Below, one piece after another: positions 1 to 6,791 of a stretch of DNA of 8,518 nucleotides. The position numbers and the translations under genes are program-made. Source of the stretch: JAICIG01 sp035532215 (lineage in GTDB: Bacteria > Planctomycetota > Planctomycetia > Pirellulales > JAICIG01); assembly GCA_035532215.1 (NCBI GenBank), contig DATKRK010000231.1:1-8518 (forward strand), in the 5' to 3' direction. The notes beneath the pieces are model-generated. The model was not told the DNA's origin and did no database searches. It saw only the letters and a list, made by a program, of their open reading frames with translations. The stretch's first letter is position 1. Each line of letters opens with the position of its first letter.

Positions 1-81
1 GTTGACGACGAGGCCATTGCCGCGGCGGCAGACGATGCACGCAAAGTGGCCCGCGAGACGCCGATCGGGATCGGGGGGTAA
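1..81 (+). CDS. C-terminal fragment of an unidentified protein (gene runs in from the left)
   Basis: The first reading frame is open from base 1 to a TAA at 79-81 and would encode the last 26 residues of a protein starting upstream of the window. Most third codon positions are G or C, as in the confident genes here, and the fragment looks like an acidic, alanine-rich helix (DDEAIAAAADDARKVARE) followed by a short PIGIGG tail. I do not recognise the family and there is too little to assign a function. The other two frames are less convincing: one gives an arginine-rich peptide reading through the palindrome at 95-114, and the other stops almost at once. Confidence 0.45.
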   Translation, partial: VDDEAIAAAADDARKVARETPIGIGG

Positions 82-94
82 AATCTTCCAGGAT

Positions 95-117
95 CCCAGG
101 CATAAATGCCTGGGCTA
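95..117 (-). repeat. Short palindromic dispersed repeat, copy 1 (inverted relative to copy 2 at 8426-8448)
   Basis: The core CCCAGGCATAAATGCCTGGG (95-114) has two perfect 9-bp arms around an AA centre and is followed by CTA. The minus-strand reading of 95-117 is identical over all 23 bases to the plus-strand sequence at 8426-8448. It lies 14 nt after the stop codon of the upstream gene, has no T-tract, and so is not a classical terminator. A looser relative with AGCCCAGGCT followed by AAGCTGG occurs at 208-225. I recall similar palindromes as common in planctomycete intergenic regions, but cannot verify that here. Confidence 0.8.
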
Positions 118-238
118 AGTAAAAGAACGCCTGCGGCGGTCAGGGCGCGGAACAAAATCGACGTGGACTTGGCCCCGCATCGGACCCCAACATCGCAAAT
201 TTTGCGCAGCCCAGGCTCAAGCTGGTAGAAGCGATCGC

Positions 239-273
239 CCGTAGTAGAAGTTATGCTGAAGCATAACCTACGG
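239..273. repeat. Bulged hairpin upstream of the esterase gene
   Basis: A perfect 7-bp stem GTTATGC (250-256) / GCATAAC (261-267) closes a TGAA loop. An outer stem CCGTAG (239-244) pairs with CTACGG (268-273), leaving TAGAA (245-249) as a one-sided bulge. The outer and inner stems stack into a 13-bp helix 43 nt before the esterase start codon. There is no following T-run, so it could be a 5'-leader structure or a decayed dispersed repeat rather than a terminator. The heptamer GTAGAAG is present just before (225-231) and again at 244-250, spaced 19 bp. Confidence 0.6.
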
Positions 274-316
274 TTTCCCACGATCGCCCTGCTCTCTTGC
301 CTTCGAGGAATCTGCC

Positions 317-1264
317 ATGAACCTTCGCTGCTGGCTGCCGCTGGCGCTTGCTTTGATTGCTCTGCCCGGCCTGGCCCGGGGCGCCGAAGAAACCTATACG
401 CGCACCGAAGACGTCATCTATGGCCGCAAATTCGGCTCGGCCCTGACGCTCGACGTGTTCGCGCCCAAGGAAAAGGCCAACGGGGCTGCAGTGGTGTACG
501 CCGTCAGCGGCGGCTGGTTTTCCGACCATCGAGCGATCAACCCGGCGGCCTATGCCGAGTTTCTCAAACGCGGCTATACGGTGTTCGCCGTCGTCCACGG
601 CAGCCAGCCCAGATATACGATCCCCGATTGCATCGCCGATATGAACCGGGCGGTGCGGTTCATTCGGGCCCATGCCGCCGATTACAAGATCGACCCGGAG
701 CGGATCGGCATCACGGGGGGTTCGGCGGGCGGACATCTCTCGCTGATGCAGGGCACGGCCGGCGACCTGGGCAACGAAAAGGCGAAAGATCCGATCGACC
801 GTGAGAGCAGCCGGGTGCAAGCGGTCGGCTGCCTGTATCCGCCCACCGATTTTCTGAATTACGGCACGCCGGGCGAAATCGCTCTGGGCAACGGCACTTT
901 GAAGGATTTTCCGGCGCCGTTCGATTTCAACGTCTTAAATCCGGAGACCAAGCGGTTCGAACGGATCACCGATGAAACGAAGCGGCAGGAGATCGGCGAG
1001 CAGATTTCGCCCTTTTATCACGCCTCGGCCGACGATCCGCCGACCTTGATCATTCACGGCGACGCCGACAAACTGGTGCCGATCCAGCAAGCCGAACTGA
1101 TCCTCGACAAGCTTAAGGCCGCCGGCGTGCCGACGAAACTGGTGGTCAAAGAGGGCGCCAAGCACGGCGGCCCGCAGTTTGCCGATAGTTTCCAGATTAT
1201 CGCCGACTGGTTCGACGAGCACCTGGCCCAATCGCCCGCCAGCAAGGCGCCGGCGGAGAAATAA
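317..1264 (+). CDS. Exported alpha/beta-hydrolase esterase/lipase (BD-FAE/hormone-sensitive-lipase-like)
   Basis: This 315-residue protein begins with a Sec signal peptide: MNLRC, a hydrophobic core at about residues 6-19, and a likely cleavage after ALARG-type residues 18-22. The mature enzyme is therefore probably periplasmic or secreted. The nucleophile elbow is GGSAGGH with Ser136. The acid is in HGDADKLVP (H247 to P255), with Asp251 the usual catalytic position, and the histidine is His283 in AKHGG. The oxyanion-hole region reads SGGWFSDH (64-71) instead of the common HGGGW. The family hydrolyses carboxyl esters, often acetyl or feruloyl groups on polysaccharides, so a role in carbohydrate degradation is likely but the substrate is unknown. 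The start is supported by GAGGA at 305-309, 7 nt before the ATG. It stands alone: 235 bp separate it from the preceding gene and a repeat element from the next. Family assignment is firm; specificity is open. Confidence 0.9.
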   Translation: MNLRCWLPLALALIALPGLARGAEETYTRTEDVIYGRKFGSALTLDVFAPKEKANGAAVVYAVSGGWFSDHRAINPAAYAEFLKRGYTVFAVVHGSQPRYTIPDCIADMNRAVRFIRAHAADYKIDPERIGITGGSAGGHLSLMQGTAGDLGNEKAKDPIDRESSRVQAVGCLYPPTDFLNYGTPGEIALGNGTLKDFPAPFDFNVLNPETKRFERITDETKRQEIGEQISPFYHASADDPPTLIIHGDADKLVPIQQAELILDKLKAAGVPTKLVVKEGAKHGGPQFADSFQIIADWFDEHLAQSPASKAPAEK

Positions 1265-1327
1265 CGCCTTGCCTGCCGCAACTTTCTATTGACCCGTCGA
1301 TAATCTCGGGATAACCTTCCGGCCGCA

Positions 1328-1464
1328 CTAGCCCGGATTATTCACAGCCCGGCTATTACTTGACAAATCGCTCGATACCAACCCGAAGCGCCAGCGAGGT
1401 AAGTGCGTTGCTCTACCTCGCTTGCGCTTCGGGTTAGTGTGGGCTGATGAATAATCCGGGCTAG
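1328..1464. repeat. MITE-like non-coding element with nested inverted repeats
   Basis: The outer ends are perfect 17-bp inverted repeats: CTAGCCCGGATTATTCA at 1328-1344 and its reverse complement at 1448-1464. They extend to 1350 and 1441 with one unpaired base (A1447). Inside is a second inverted repeat of 22 bp with one mismatch, 1380-1401 against 1414-1435, around a 12-nt loop; its arms begin AACCCGAAGCG and end CTTCGGGTT. The inner hairpin is off-centre (29 nt on the left, 5 nt on the right). No open reading frame in it looks real. Both outer ends carry TA just inside the C/G (TAGCCC and GGGCTA), which would fit a TA target duplication of the IS630/mariner type, but that is inference. It fills most of the gap between the esterase and the glycosyltransferase. 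Confidence 0.75.
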
Positions 1465-1523
1465 CTCTCGGCGAACGAGTCGCCCGGGGGGCGTTTCGTA
1501 CAATCCAAGCGGCGCGTCCACGG

Positions 1524-3224
1524 ATGGACAACCAACGACAGATCGCCACGGTCGGCGTACTCGCCGTGTTGGCTTGCTCCGTGCAAGTCTGGATGATCGA
1601 TCGCGCCGTCGTGCCGGCCCAGGACGCCCTGCGATATCTGATCGTCGCGCAGAGCATGGCCCGCGACGGCCTGGTGGCAACGCTCGGCATGCAGTACGAG
1701 CAGCCGCTGTTTCCGGCGCTCGTTTGGCTGACGCACGACTCGCTCGCCTATCTGGGGCTGATTTCTCCGGCCGATTGGGCCGCCAGCTTGCAATGGTCGG
1801 CCGCGGCGCCCTTGGTGCTGGCGGTCTGGCCCTTGTACTTCTTATTGCGGCGGCTGCACGATCCGCGCTCTGCGGTCGCGGGTTGCTTGCTGTTCGTGTT
1901 CGTGGGGGCAATGGCCAGGCTCGGCGCCGACGGACTGAGCGACAGCACGCATCTGTGTTTGTGCCTTTGGGCGCTGTGGGCAATCTCGGTTTATTACATG
2001 TCGGAACGCCACGCAGGGCGTTCCCTACTGGCCGCGGGATTGTTTTGCGGCCTGGCGATGTTGGCTCGCGCCGAAGCGATCGTGCTGCCCGTGGCCTTCA
2101 TGGCGACGCTGGTCCTGATGCAGTCGCGCCGCTGCTGGCGCCTGCCGTGGGCCGAGGCGGCGACTGCAGTGCTCTCGCTCGTGGCAGGCATGAGCTTCGT
2201 CCTGGTTAGCTACCTGGCGTTGTGCGGCGCCTTGCGGCCCGACGCGGCGCTCGAACGGCTGTTGAGCCGCCGCGGCGTGGTGGAAACGGAGCCCTTGAAT
2301 GTCACGGTTCGCGGCGACGCGATCGGCTCGGCGGTCGAACAGCGTTGGTATCTCGACGAAACCGGCCAGTTGGTGTTCGGCCGCAAGGACTTCGCCACCA
2401 GCAGCCGCTTTCATGGGATCGGCGCGGCGACCGGCCATCTGATCGCCGAGTTGGTGAAATCGCTGCAATACTGGATCGGCGCCTTGGCCCTGTTCGGCCT
2501 GTGGCGCCGCCGGCGCCGAACGGCGGGGCTGATCGACCGCTGCCGGGCGAGGGCGCCCGGCCCTCCATGGCGCCGCCGGCGCCGAACGGCGGGGCCGATC
2601 GACCGTTTCGTGCAAATCCTGTGCGGCTTGTTGATCTCGGCGACGTGGTCCATCGCCGTCCGCAACGGTTATCTTTCCGACCGCCACTTGCTGCTCGTGA
2701 TCGTGTTCGCTCTGGGCTGGGCCGGCGTGGGCGCGGTCGAACTGGGCGAAGCGTTGGCCGCGGTCTGCCGGCAGAGAAACTCTCGCGTTGCGCCGGTCGC
2801 GGTTCGCCGCGCGGCGTTGGCTGCGGTCGTGTTGGCTTGTCTTCCGGCGCTGGCCCGGCCGCTACACGCCAGCCGCATCAATCATCGCGAGGCCGCCGCC
2901 TGGTTGGCCGAGCATGCCCGGCAGGACGACGTGGTGCTCGACAGTCGCGGTTGGACGGCGCTCTACACCGGCCGGCCGACGTATCGCTACGAGGCGGCGC
3001 AAGCCGCGTTCAGCCATCCGCGGCTGGCCTACGTCGTCGTCGAGCAGGCCGAAATGGACATGGCCAGCCGGCGCGGCGAGACGATGCGGCGCCTGGTGGC
3101 CGAGGCGGCCGAACCGGTGGCGAGATTTTCCGTTCCAGGGGCCAAGCCCCAACGCGACGTGGTGGTGCATCGCTGGCATCCGCAGCGCTTTCGACAACTA
3201 GGAGATCGGCTTTATGCGCGGTAA
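1524..3224 (+). CDS. Polytopic membrane glycosyltransferase, GT-C fold (PMT_2/ArnT-like)
   Basis: The 566-residue protein has about a dozen hydrophobic segments (for example 7-24, 92-109, 113-133, 167-182, 210-234, 313-327, 362-378, 388-405 and 428-442) and then a soluble C-terminal part of about 115 residues. Just after the first segment comes VPAQDALRYLIVAQSM, matching the GT-C first external loop with an acidic residue (Asp34) and Tyr38. Late in the protein YLSDRHLLLVIV (383-394) matches the conserved (S)DRHLL stretch of this superfamily. Such enzymes move a sugar from a polyprenyl-phosphate donor to a lipid, glycan or protein outside the cytoplasmic membrane; donor and acceptor are unknown here. 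ATG 1524 is the only ATG in the open frame before the first segment. The ribosome site is weak; a TACAAT at 1499-1504 could be a -10 box but no -35 is visible. The next gene overlaps its end by 11 nt. Residues 327-361 are an unusual arginine-rich insertion caused by a repeat. Confidence 0.75.
   Translation: MDNQRQIATVGVLAVLACSVQVWMIDRAVVPAQDALRYLIVAQSMARDGLVATLGMQYEQPLFPALVWLTHDSLAYLGLISPADWAASLQWSAAAPLVLAVWPLYFLLRRLHDPRSAVAGCLLFVFVGAMARLGADGLSDSTHLCLCLWALWAISVYYMSERHAGRSLLAAGLFCGLAMLARAEAIVLPVAFMATLVLMQSRRCWRLPWAEAATAVLSLVAGMSFVLVSYLALCGALRPDAALERLLSRRGVVETEPLNVTVRGDAIGSAVEQRWYLDETGQLVFGRKDFATSSRFHGIGAATGHLIAELVKSLQYWIGALALFGLWRRRRRTAGLIDRCRARAPGPPWRRRRRTAGPIDRFVQILCGLLISATWSIAVRNGYLSDRHLLLVIVFALGWAGVGAVELGEALAAVCRQRNSRVAPVAVRRAALAAVVLACLPALARPLHASRINHREAAAWLAEHARQDDVVLDSRGWTALYTGRPTYRYEAAQAAFSHPRLAYVVVEQAEMDMASRRGETMRRLVAEAAEPVARFSVPGAKPQRDVVVHRWHPQRFRQLGDRLYAR
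2502..2605 (+). repeat. Hairpin repeat plus 38-bp direct duplication inside the glycosyltransferase gene
   Basis: Bases 2502-2539 and 2568-2605 are direct repeats matching at 37 of 38 positions, spaced 66 bp (22 codons), so the frame is kept. Between them lies the hairpin GCCGGGCGAGGGCGCCCGGC (2542-2561), with an 8-bp stem and an AGGG loop, followed by CCTCCA. Bases 2542-2567 are identical at all 26 positions to 7042-7067 in the repeat array near pepT. In the protein the duplication yields WRRRRRTAGLIDR and WRRRRRTAGPIDR separated by CRARAPGPP, in a loop between two membrane segments. By the positive-inside rule that loop should be cytoplasmic. Confidence 0.85.
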
Positions 3225-3975
3225 CGTCCGAGCCTTCGTGCGGCTGGCGGCCGAATCGTTTACGCTCCGCGGACCGATCTTCGAGTTCGGCTCGTATCAG
3301 GTCGCAGGCCAGGAGGCCGAGGCCGATTTGCGGCCCTGCTTTCCGGGCTACGATTACGTCGGCTGCGATTTGCGATTCGGTCCCGGCGTCGATCGCGTCG
3401 AGGATCTGGCCGATCTGAGCCTGCCCGACAATTCGGTTCCGACGATCATCTGCGTCGAGACGCTGGAGCACGTGTTCGAGGCCCGCAAGGCGGCGGCCGA
3501 GATGGTGCGGGTGCTGCAACCGGGCGGCATGCTGCTGGTCGCCGCGCCTTTGGACTTTCACATTCACGACCATCCGAGCGACTACTGGCGGCTGACCCCA
3601 AGTTGCCTGGAGCGTCTGCTGTCGCCGCTCGACGGCGTGCTGGTGGGTTGGCAAGGCAGCGACAAATTCCCGCACACCGTGTTCGGCATCGGCTGCAAGG
3701 CGCCCCTCGAGGCGGACTTCGTGCGCGGCGCCAATCAGTTCATTTCCGGTTTTCAGCAATGGGCCGCGGCCTCGGCCGCACGCGAGCCGTGGCCGCGCCG
3801 GCTCAAGCGCTGGGCCGCGCAACTGCTCGGCAGCAAATCGGAGCATTATCGCCGCCGCGACTATCACCAGGTGCGATTCGCCTTTCATCTGCCAGTCAAC
3901 CGCCATTGGAAACAAGAACTGCTGTACCTGCCGCACGCCGACGCCCACGCCGGCGCCCGGCTCGATTTGATTTGA
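3214..3975 (+). CDS. Class I SAM-dependent methyltransferase (Methyltransf_11-like)
   Basis: The 253-residue protein has the order of motifs expected of a Rossmann-fold methyltransferase. Motif I is degenerate, FEFGSYQ at 23-29. The acidic end of strand 2 is YVGCDL (48-53). DLADLSLPDNSVPTIICVETLEHVF (in pieces, residues 64-88) covers the adenine-binding and motif II/III area, and RVLQPGGMLLVAAP (99-112) is the post-motif helix and strand 5. HDHPSDYWRLTP (118-129) is a signature I associate with methyltransferases of cell-surface glycan loci. The C-terminal 100 residues are basic and do not match a named domain. It would transfer a methyl group from SAM in the cytoplasm to an unknown acceptor, perhaps a sugar. 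The start overlaps the preceding gene by 11 nt and has AGGAGA at 3200-3205, 8 nt before the ATG, which indicates translational coupling and a shared transcript. Confidence 0.85.
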   Translation: MRGNVRAFVRLAAESFTLRGPIFEFGSYQVAGQEAEADLRPCFPGYDYVGCDLRFGPGVDRVEDLADLSLPDNSVPTIICVETLEHVFEARKAAAEMVRVLQPGGMLLVAAPLDFHIHDHPSDYWRLTPSCLERLLSPLDGVLVGWQGSDKFPHTVFGIGCKAPLEADFVRGANQFISGFQQWAAASAAREPWPRRLKRWAAQLLGSKSEHYRRRDYHQVRFAFHLPVNRHWKQELLYLPHADAHAGARLDLI

Positions 3976-3980
3976 TTCGC

Positions 3981-4013
3981 GGGGCGATTCTCGCCCCAAC
4001 GGGCGTTCGCCCG
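3981..4013. repeat. Two tandem GC-rich hairpins between methyltransferase and phosphodiesterase genes
   Basis: GGGGCGA (3981-3987) pairs perfectly with TCGCCCC (3991-3997) around a TTC loop. CGGGCG (4000-4005) pairs perfectly with CGCCCG (4008-4013) around TT, where the innermost pair would open to form a real loop. They begin 5 nt after the methyltransferase stop. No T-run follows, so full termination is unlikely; mRNA stabilisation, attenuation or a dispersed repeat are all possible. The second stem has the same CGGGCG/CGCCCG arms as the array hairpins at 6792-7069 but a different loop. Confidence 0.55.
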
Positions 4014-4058
4014 AGTCGCCCATGATCGCTCGCTCGCACATCTCGTCAAGGACGCCTC

Positions 4059-5702
4059 ATGAAGCTTACGAGCCCGCCCGCTCCCCGAGTGCTGGTCATC
4101 GGTCTGGACGGGGCGACCTACGATCTGCTCACGCCCTGGGCTCGTTCGGGCCGCATGCCGAACCTGGCGCGGCTGATGCAGAAGTCGGCCTTGGCCGTGG
4201 TCAATTCCACCCGGCCCTACATCACTCCGGTCGCCTGGACCACCTTTCAAACCGGCTGCGATCCGGTCGAGCACGGCATCCTCGACTATCGTTACCTCGA
4301 TCATCGCCGCCGGCGGCTGCTGCTGAATCACGCCGGCCGCATCCCTTGCCCCACCTTGTTCGATACGGTTTCGGCGGGCGGCGGCGAGGTGGTCTCGCTC
4401 AACCTGCCGATGACCTATCCGGCCTGGGCCACGACGCGCGGCATCGTGGTCGGCGGCCTCGACAGCCCCTCGATCGAAGCCGCGCTTGAGCCGTATCCCG
4501 AGTTCGCCGCCCGGCTCAAAGCCACCGGCGCGCGGTACGATCTGTCGACCGTCTGGCGCCGCAAGCCGACCACGCTCGAGGAACTTTCCGAAGGCGTCGC
4601 GCACACGGCGGCCAGCTTCCGCGCGCAGGCAACGGCGGCGCGCGTGGCCGACCGCATGACCGATTGGCGGCTGATGGTCGTGCAGTTTCAGGTGCTCGAC
4701 GCCTTGCAACATCGCTGCTGGCACCTGCTGGGCGGCGAATCGGACGAACGGGCGCCGGCCAAATGGCGCACGAAGGCCCGCCAGGCGCTGGCCGCTTTGG
4801 ACGACAGCCTGGGCGAATTGATGGAACTGGCTTCGCGCCGCAAGGCCGCGGTCGTCGCGCTCAGCGATCATGGCTTCGGGCCGTTTCGCGAGAAGATCAC
4901 GCTGCCCGAGTTGCTCGCGCGGCGGGGCTTGCTGAAGCTGCCGGGCTTCAGCGCCAAGGGAACCTATCATCTGCGCCGCGGCGGCTGGAAGCTGCGAAAG
5001 ATTCTCTGGCGCCGGTTGCGCCCGGGTTGCAGCACGGCCCAGCTCACGCGGCCGCTCGACAGCTTGCTGCCGGTCGATTGGCGTCGCAGCGTGGCCTTGG
5101 CCTTGCACGGCGACTTGGGCGGCATGATCTATCTGAACACGCCCGAGCGTTTCGGCAGCGGGCCGGTGGGCACGCCGCGGCAACGCGAGCAAGCGCTGGC
5201 CGACACGGCGGCGGCCTTTCGCGAATCGCGGCATCCGGAAACGGGCGAGCGGCTGTTCGTCGAGGTCACCGATACGGCGTCGCGGTACGGCATCGATCCG
5301 GTCGAACGCATGTGGCCCGACCTGGTGACCATTCCGGCGCCCGGCTTCCATACGCGACATAAGTTCGACGCCGCGCCGCAACTGCTCCGCAGCGATCCGA
5401 CGTTGACCGCCACGCACCGCTTGGAGGGCGTGTTGATGGTGGATGCCGCGGGAGTCGCTCGGGGCCGCAGTCAAACGGCCGAGCTGCGCGACGTGGCGCC
5501 GACCATCCTGCACTTGCTCGGCATGCCCGCGCCCGCACGGATGAGCGGCCGCGTGTTATCGGAGATTCTCTCTGGCCCCGCGCCGGCGCCCGCCGGCCAG
5601 TCGATCGACGACGCGCCCGCCGCGTTGCAATTGGCCGGCATTACCGACGCCGATCAGGTTTGCGTCGAAGCTCGCTTGCGAGATCTGGGTTATCTCGATT
5701 AA
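4059..5702 (+). CDS. Alkaline-phosphatase-superfamily phosphodiesterase/nucleotide pyrophosphatase (PF01663-like)
   Basis: The 547-residue protein keeps the two-metal site of the family: Asp17 in VLVIGLDGAT, the presumed nucleophile Thr56 in YITPVAWTTFQTG, Asp214 and His218 in QVLDALQH, Asp270 and His271 in ALSDHGFGPF, and His453 in TATHRLEGVL. VAPTILHLLGMP (479-490) is the usual sequence near the end of the core, and the C-terminus ARLRDLGYLD resembles the short LGY tail seen on many family members. These enzymes cleave phosphodiester, pyrophosphate or phosphomonoester bonds. There is no signal peptide or membrane segment, so it may be cytoplasmic, unlike many relatives. The start is set by AAGGA at 4048-4052, 6 nt before the ATG. 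It follows the methyltransferase by 83 bp and probably belongs to the same operon, suggesting a role in processing a phosphorylated glycan or lipid intermediate (inference). Its last 62 bp overlap the convergent gene at 5641-6567. Confidence 0.87.
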   Translation: MKLTSPPAPRVLVIGLDGATYDLLTPWARSGRMPNLARLMQKSALAVVNSTRPYITPVAWTTFQTGCDPVEHGILDYRYLDHRRRRLLLNHAGRIPCPTLFDTVSAGGGEVVSLNLPMTYPAWATTRGIVVGGLDSPSIEAALEPYPEFAARLKATGARYDLSTVWRRKPTTLEELSEGVAHTAASFRAQATAARVADRMTDWRLMVVQFQVLDALQHRCWHLLGGESDERAPAKWRTKARQALAALDDSLGELMELASRRKAAVVALSDHGFGPFREKITLPELLARRGLLKLPGFSAKGTYHLRRGGWKLRKILWRRLRPGCSTAQLTRPLDSLLPVDWRRSVALALHGDLGGMIYLNTPERFGSGPVGTPRQREQALADTAAAFRESRHPETGERLFVEVTDTASRYGIDPVERMWPDLVTIPAPGFHTRHKFDAAPQLLRSDPTLTATHRLEGVLMVDAAGVARGRSQTAELRDVAPTILHLLGMPAPARMSGRVLSEILSGPAPAPAGQSIDDAPAALQLAGITDADQVCVEARLRDLGYLD

Positions 5703-6567
5703 CCCCTGGGCAAGGTTCGGGCGCGAACATCGCGGAAATCAGCCCCTGGGCGTCGTCGGCGGCGCGGGAGATGCGCGTCATCCACAGCGATTGCACCAGG
5801 CCGGTGGCGTCGAACAGTTCGGGCGGCAGACAGGCCAGCACGCCGGCCGCAATCCGCTGGTTGAGATCGCCATTGGGGCTTGCGCTCGAACTCTTCTGCC
5901 GGAAGGCGGCCCGCAACGAGGCCAGCATGATCGGCCAGGCTTGGTTGTCGGCCGACCAGGCCTGATGATGGCGGAGATCGGCGGCGAATTCGCGGGCCGT
6001 TTCGGGATTGGCGGCGAAGCGGCTGACGTCGTGTTCGAGGCAGATGTGACCGACCAGCAGATCGGTCCACCGTTCGGCGCGGCGCCGAAGCTGATTCAGC
6101 GCCAGTGCATCGCGCGACGAAACGCCCGGACCTTGCACGAGCAGCGTCAAGGCGCCATGCCGGGCCTCGGCATGACCGGCCAGCACGCTCTCGGCGACCG
6201 GCGCGTTCTCCGTCTGGCCGTGCCGCTCGTCGAAGGCGGCCATCAGCGCGGTCCAGACTCGCGTCAAAACTTCGCTCAGCAGAATCTCTTCCAACACGCT
6301 CTTCAAGGACGCGTCGTAGGATGGCGCGGCGGCGCCGTCCGGGCTTTGCGTCAGTCGTTCGAGCCGCGAGATTTCCGGCGTCGAGATTTCCGGAGCCGAG
6401 GGAACTGCGGCCTTGAGCGCGCGGCTCCAGCGATCCAAGCGGCATTTCGACGCCGACCAGTATTGCCCCAAGCCTTCGATCGGCAACGAGGCGTCGTCGT
6501 TGCGGATCAACACGAGCCCGTGGGCGGATGCCAACGCGGCCAATTCGACCAATTCGCGACCGTGCAT
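5641..6567 (-). CDS. Hypothetical helical protein of 308 residues
   Basis: I do not recognise a named family. The frame is chosen over the overlapping long frames because its composition is that of a normal soluble protein: balanced Leu, Ala, Glu, Trp and His, with amphipathic helices. The alternative frames are extremely rich in arginine and proline. Features visible are ELVELAALASAHG at the N-terminus, QYWSASKCRLDRWSRAL (35-51), a long helical middle including EEILLSEVLTRVWTAL (93-108) and LNQLRRRAERWTDLLVGHI (158-176), and ISRAADDAQGLISAMF (266-281). No signal peptide or membrane segment is seen. The polar tail ends RRKPDRRR. Only a weak AGG precedes the ATG, so the start is less certain. 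It lies downstream of pepT on the same strand but 505 bp away across a repeat array, so it probably has its own promoter. Its 3' end overlaps the phosphodiesterase gene antisense by 62 bp (about 20 residues). Confidence 0.7.
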   Translation of the reverse strand: MHGRELVELAALASAHGLVLIRNDDASLPIEGLGQYWSASKCRLDRWSRALKAAVPSAPEISTPEISRLERLTQSPDGAAAPSYDASLKSVLEEILLSEVLTRVWTALMAAFDERHGQTENAPVAESVLAGHAEARHGALTLLVQGPGVSSRDALALNQLRRRAERWTDLLVGHICLEHDVSRFAANPETAREFAADLRHHQAWSADNQAWPIMLASLRAAFRQKSSSASPNGDLNQRIAAGVLACLPPELFDATGLVQSLWMTRISRAADDAQGLISAMFAPEPCPGVNRDNPDLASELRRKPDRRR

Positions 6568-6791
6568 GAAGAACCTGTGGTTTGTGGGCGGAAAAGACCG
6601 CCGGCAGTGAAAAGCAAAGCCGGCGCCGCGAAGCGGGACGCGCGGTGCAATGGTCTAGGTTTTCGTTGCAAAGCCAGCGGCGAGGCGAAGTTCCGACGAT
6701 CACTGCGAAAGGGCGTCGCGGCACGGCCTGAAGTGCGGCTGTTGCAATTTGGCAACGCCAGCGTCGAAAAAGAATGCGCCTTGGCGGTGTC
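6568..6791. other. Gene-free spacer upstream of the hypothetical gene
   Basis: No convincing coding frame is present on either strand. It probably carries the promoter of the minus-strand gene at 5641-6567, but I could not find a clear -35/-10 pair. Two small hairpins lie next to each other: GTTGC/GCAAC around a 6-nt loop (6741-6756, perfect) and GCGGCAC/GTGCGGC (6718-6739, one mismatch, 8-nt loop). The longer frames that cross this spacer also run through the repeat array and look like by-products of GC-rich DNA without stop codons. Confidence 0.5.

Noticed and set aside
1360..1379. Promoter with a perfect TTGACA (1360-1365)
   Set aside because: No -10-like hexamer lies at 16-18 bp; GATACC at 1374-1379 is too close, and the site lies inside the repeat element.
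3010..4041. A 343-codon minus-strand open frame opposite the methyltransferase
   Set aside because: It is antisense to a gene with clear methyltransferase motifs; composition is typical of a shadow frame.
3885..5513. A 542-codon minus-strand open frame opposite the phosphodiesterase gene
   Set aside because: It is rich in Arg, Gln and Ala with no recognisable motif, as expected for the antisense of a GC-rich gene, whereas the plus strand has every catalytic residue of a known family.
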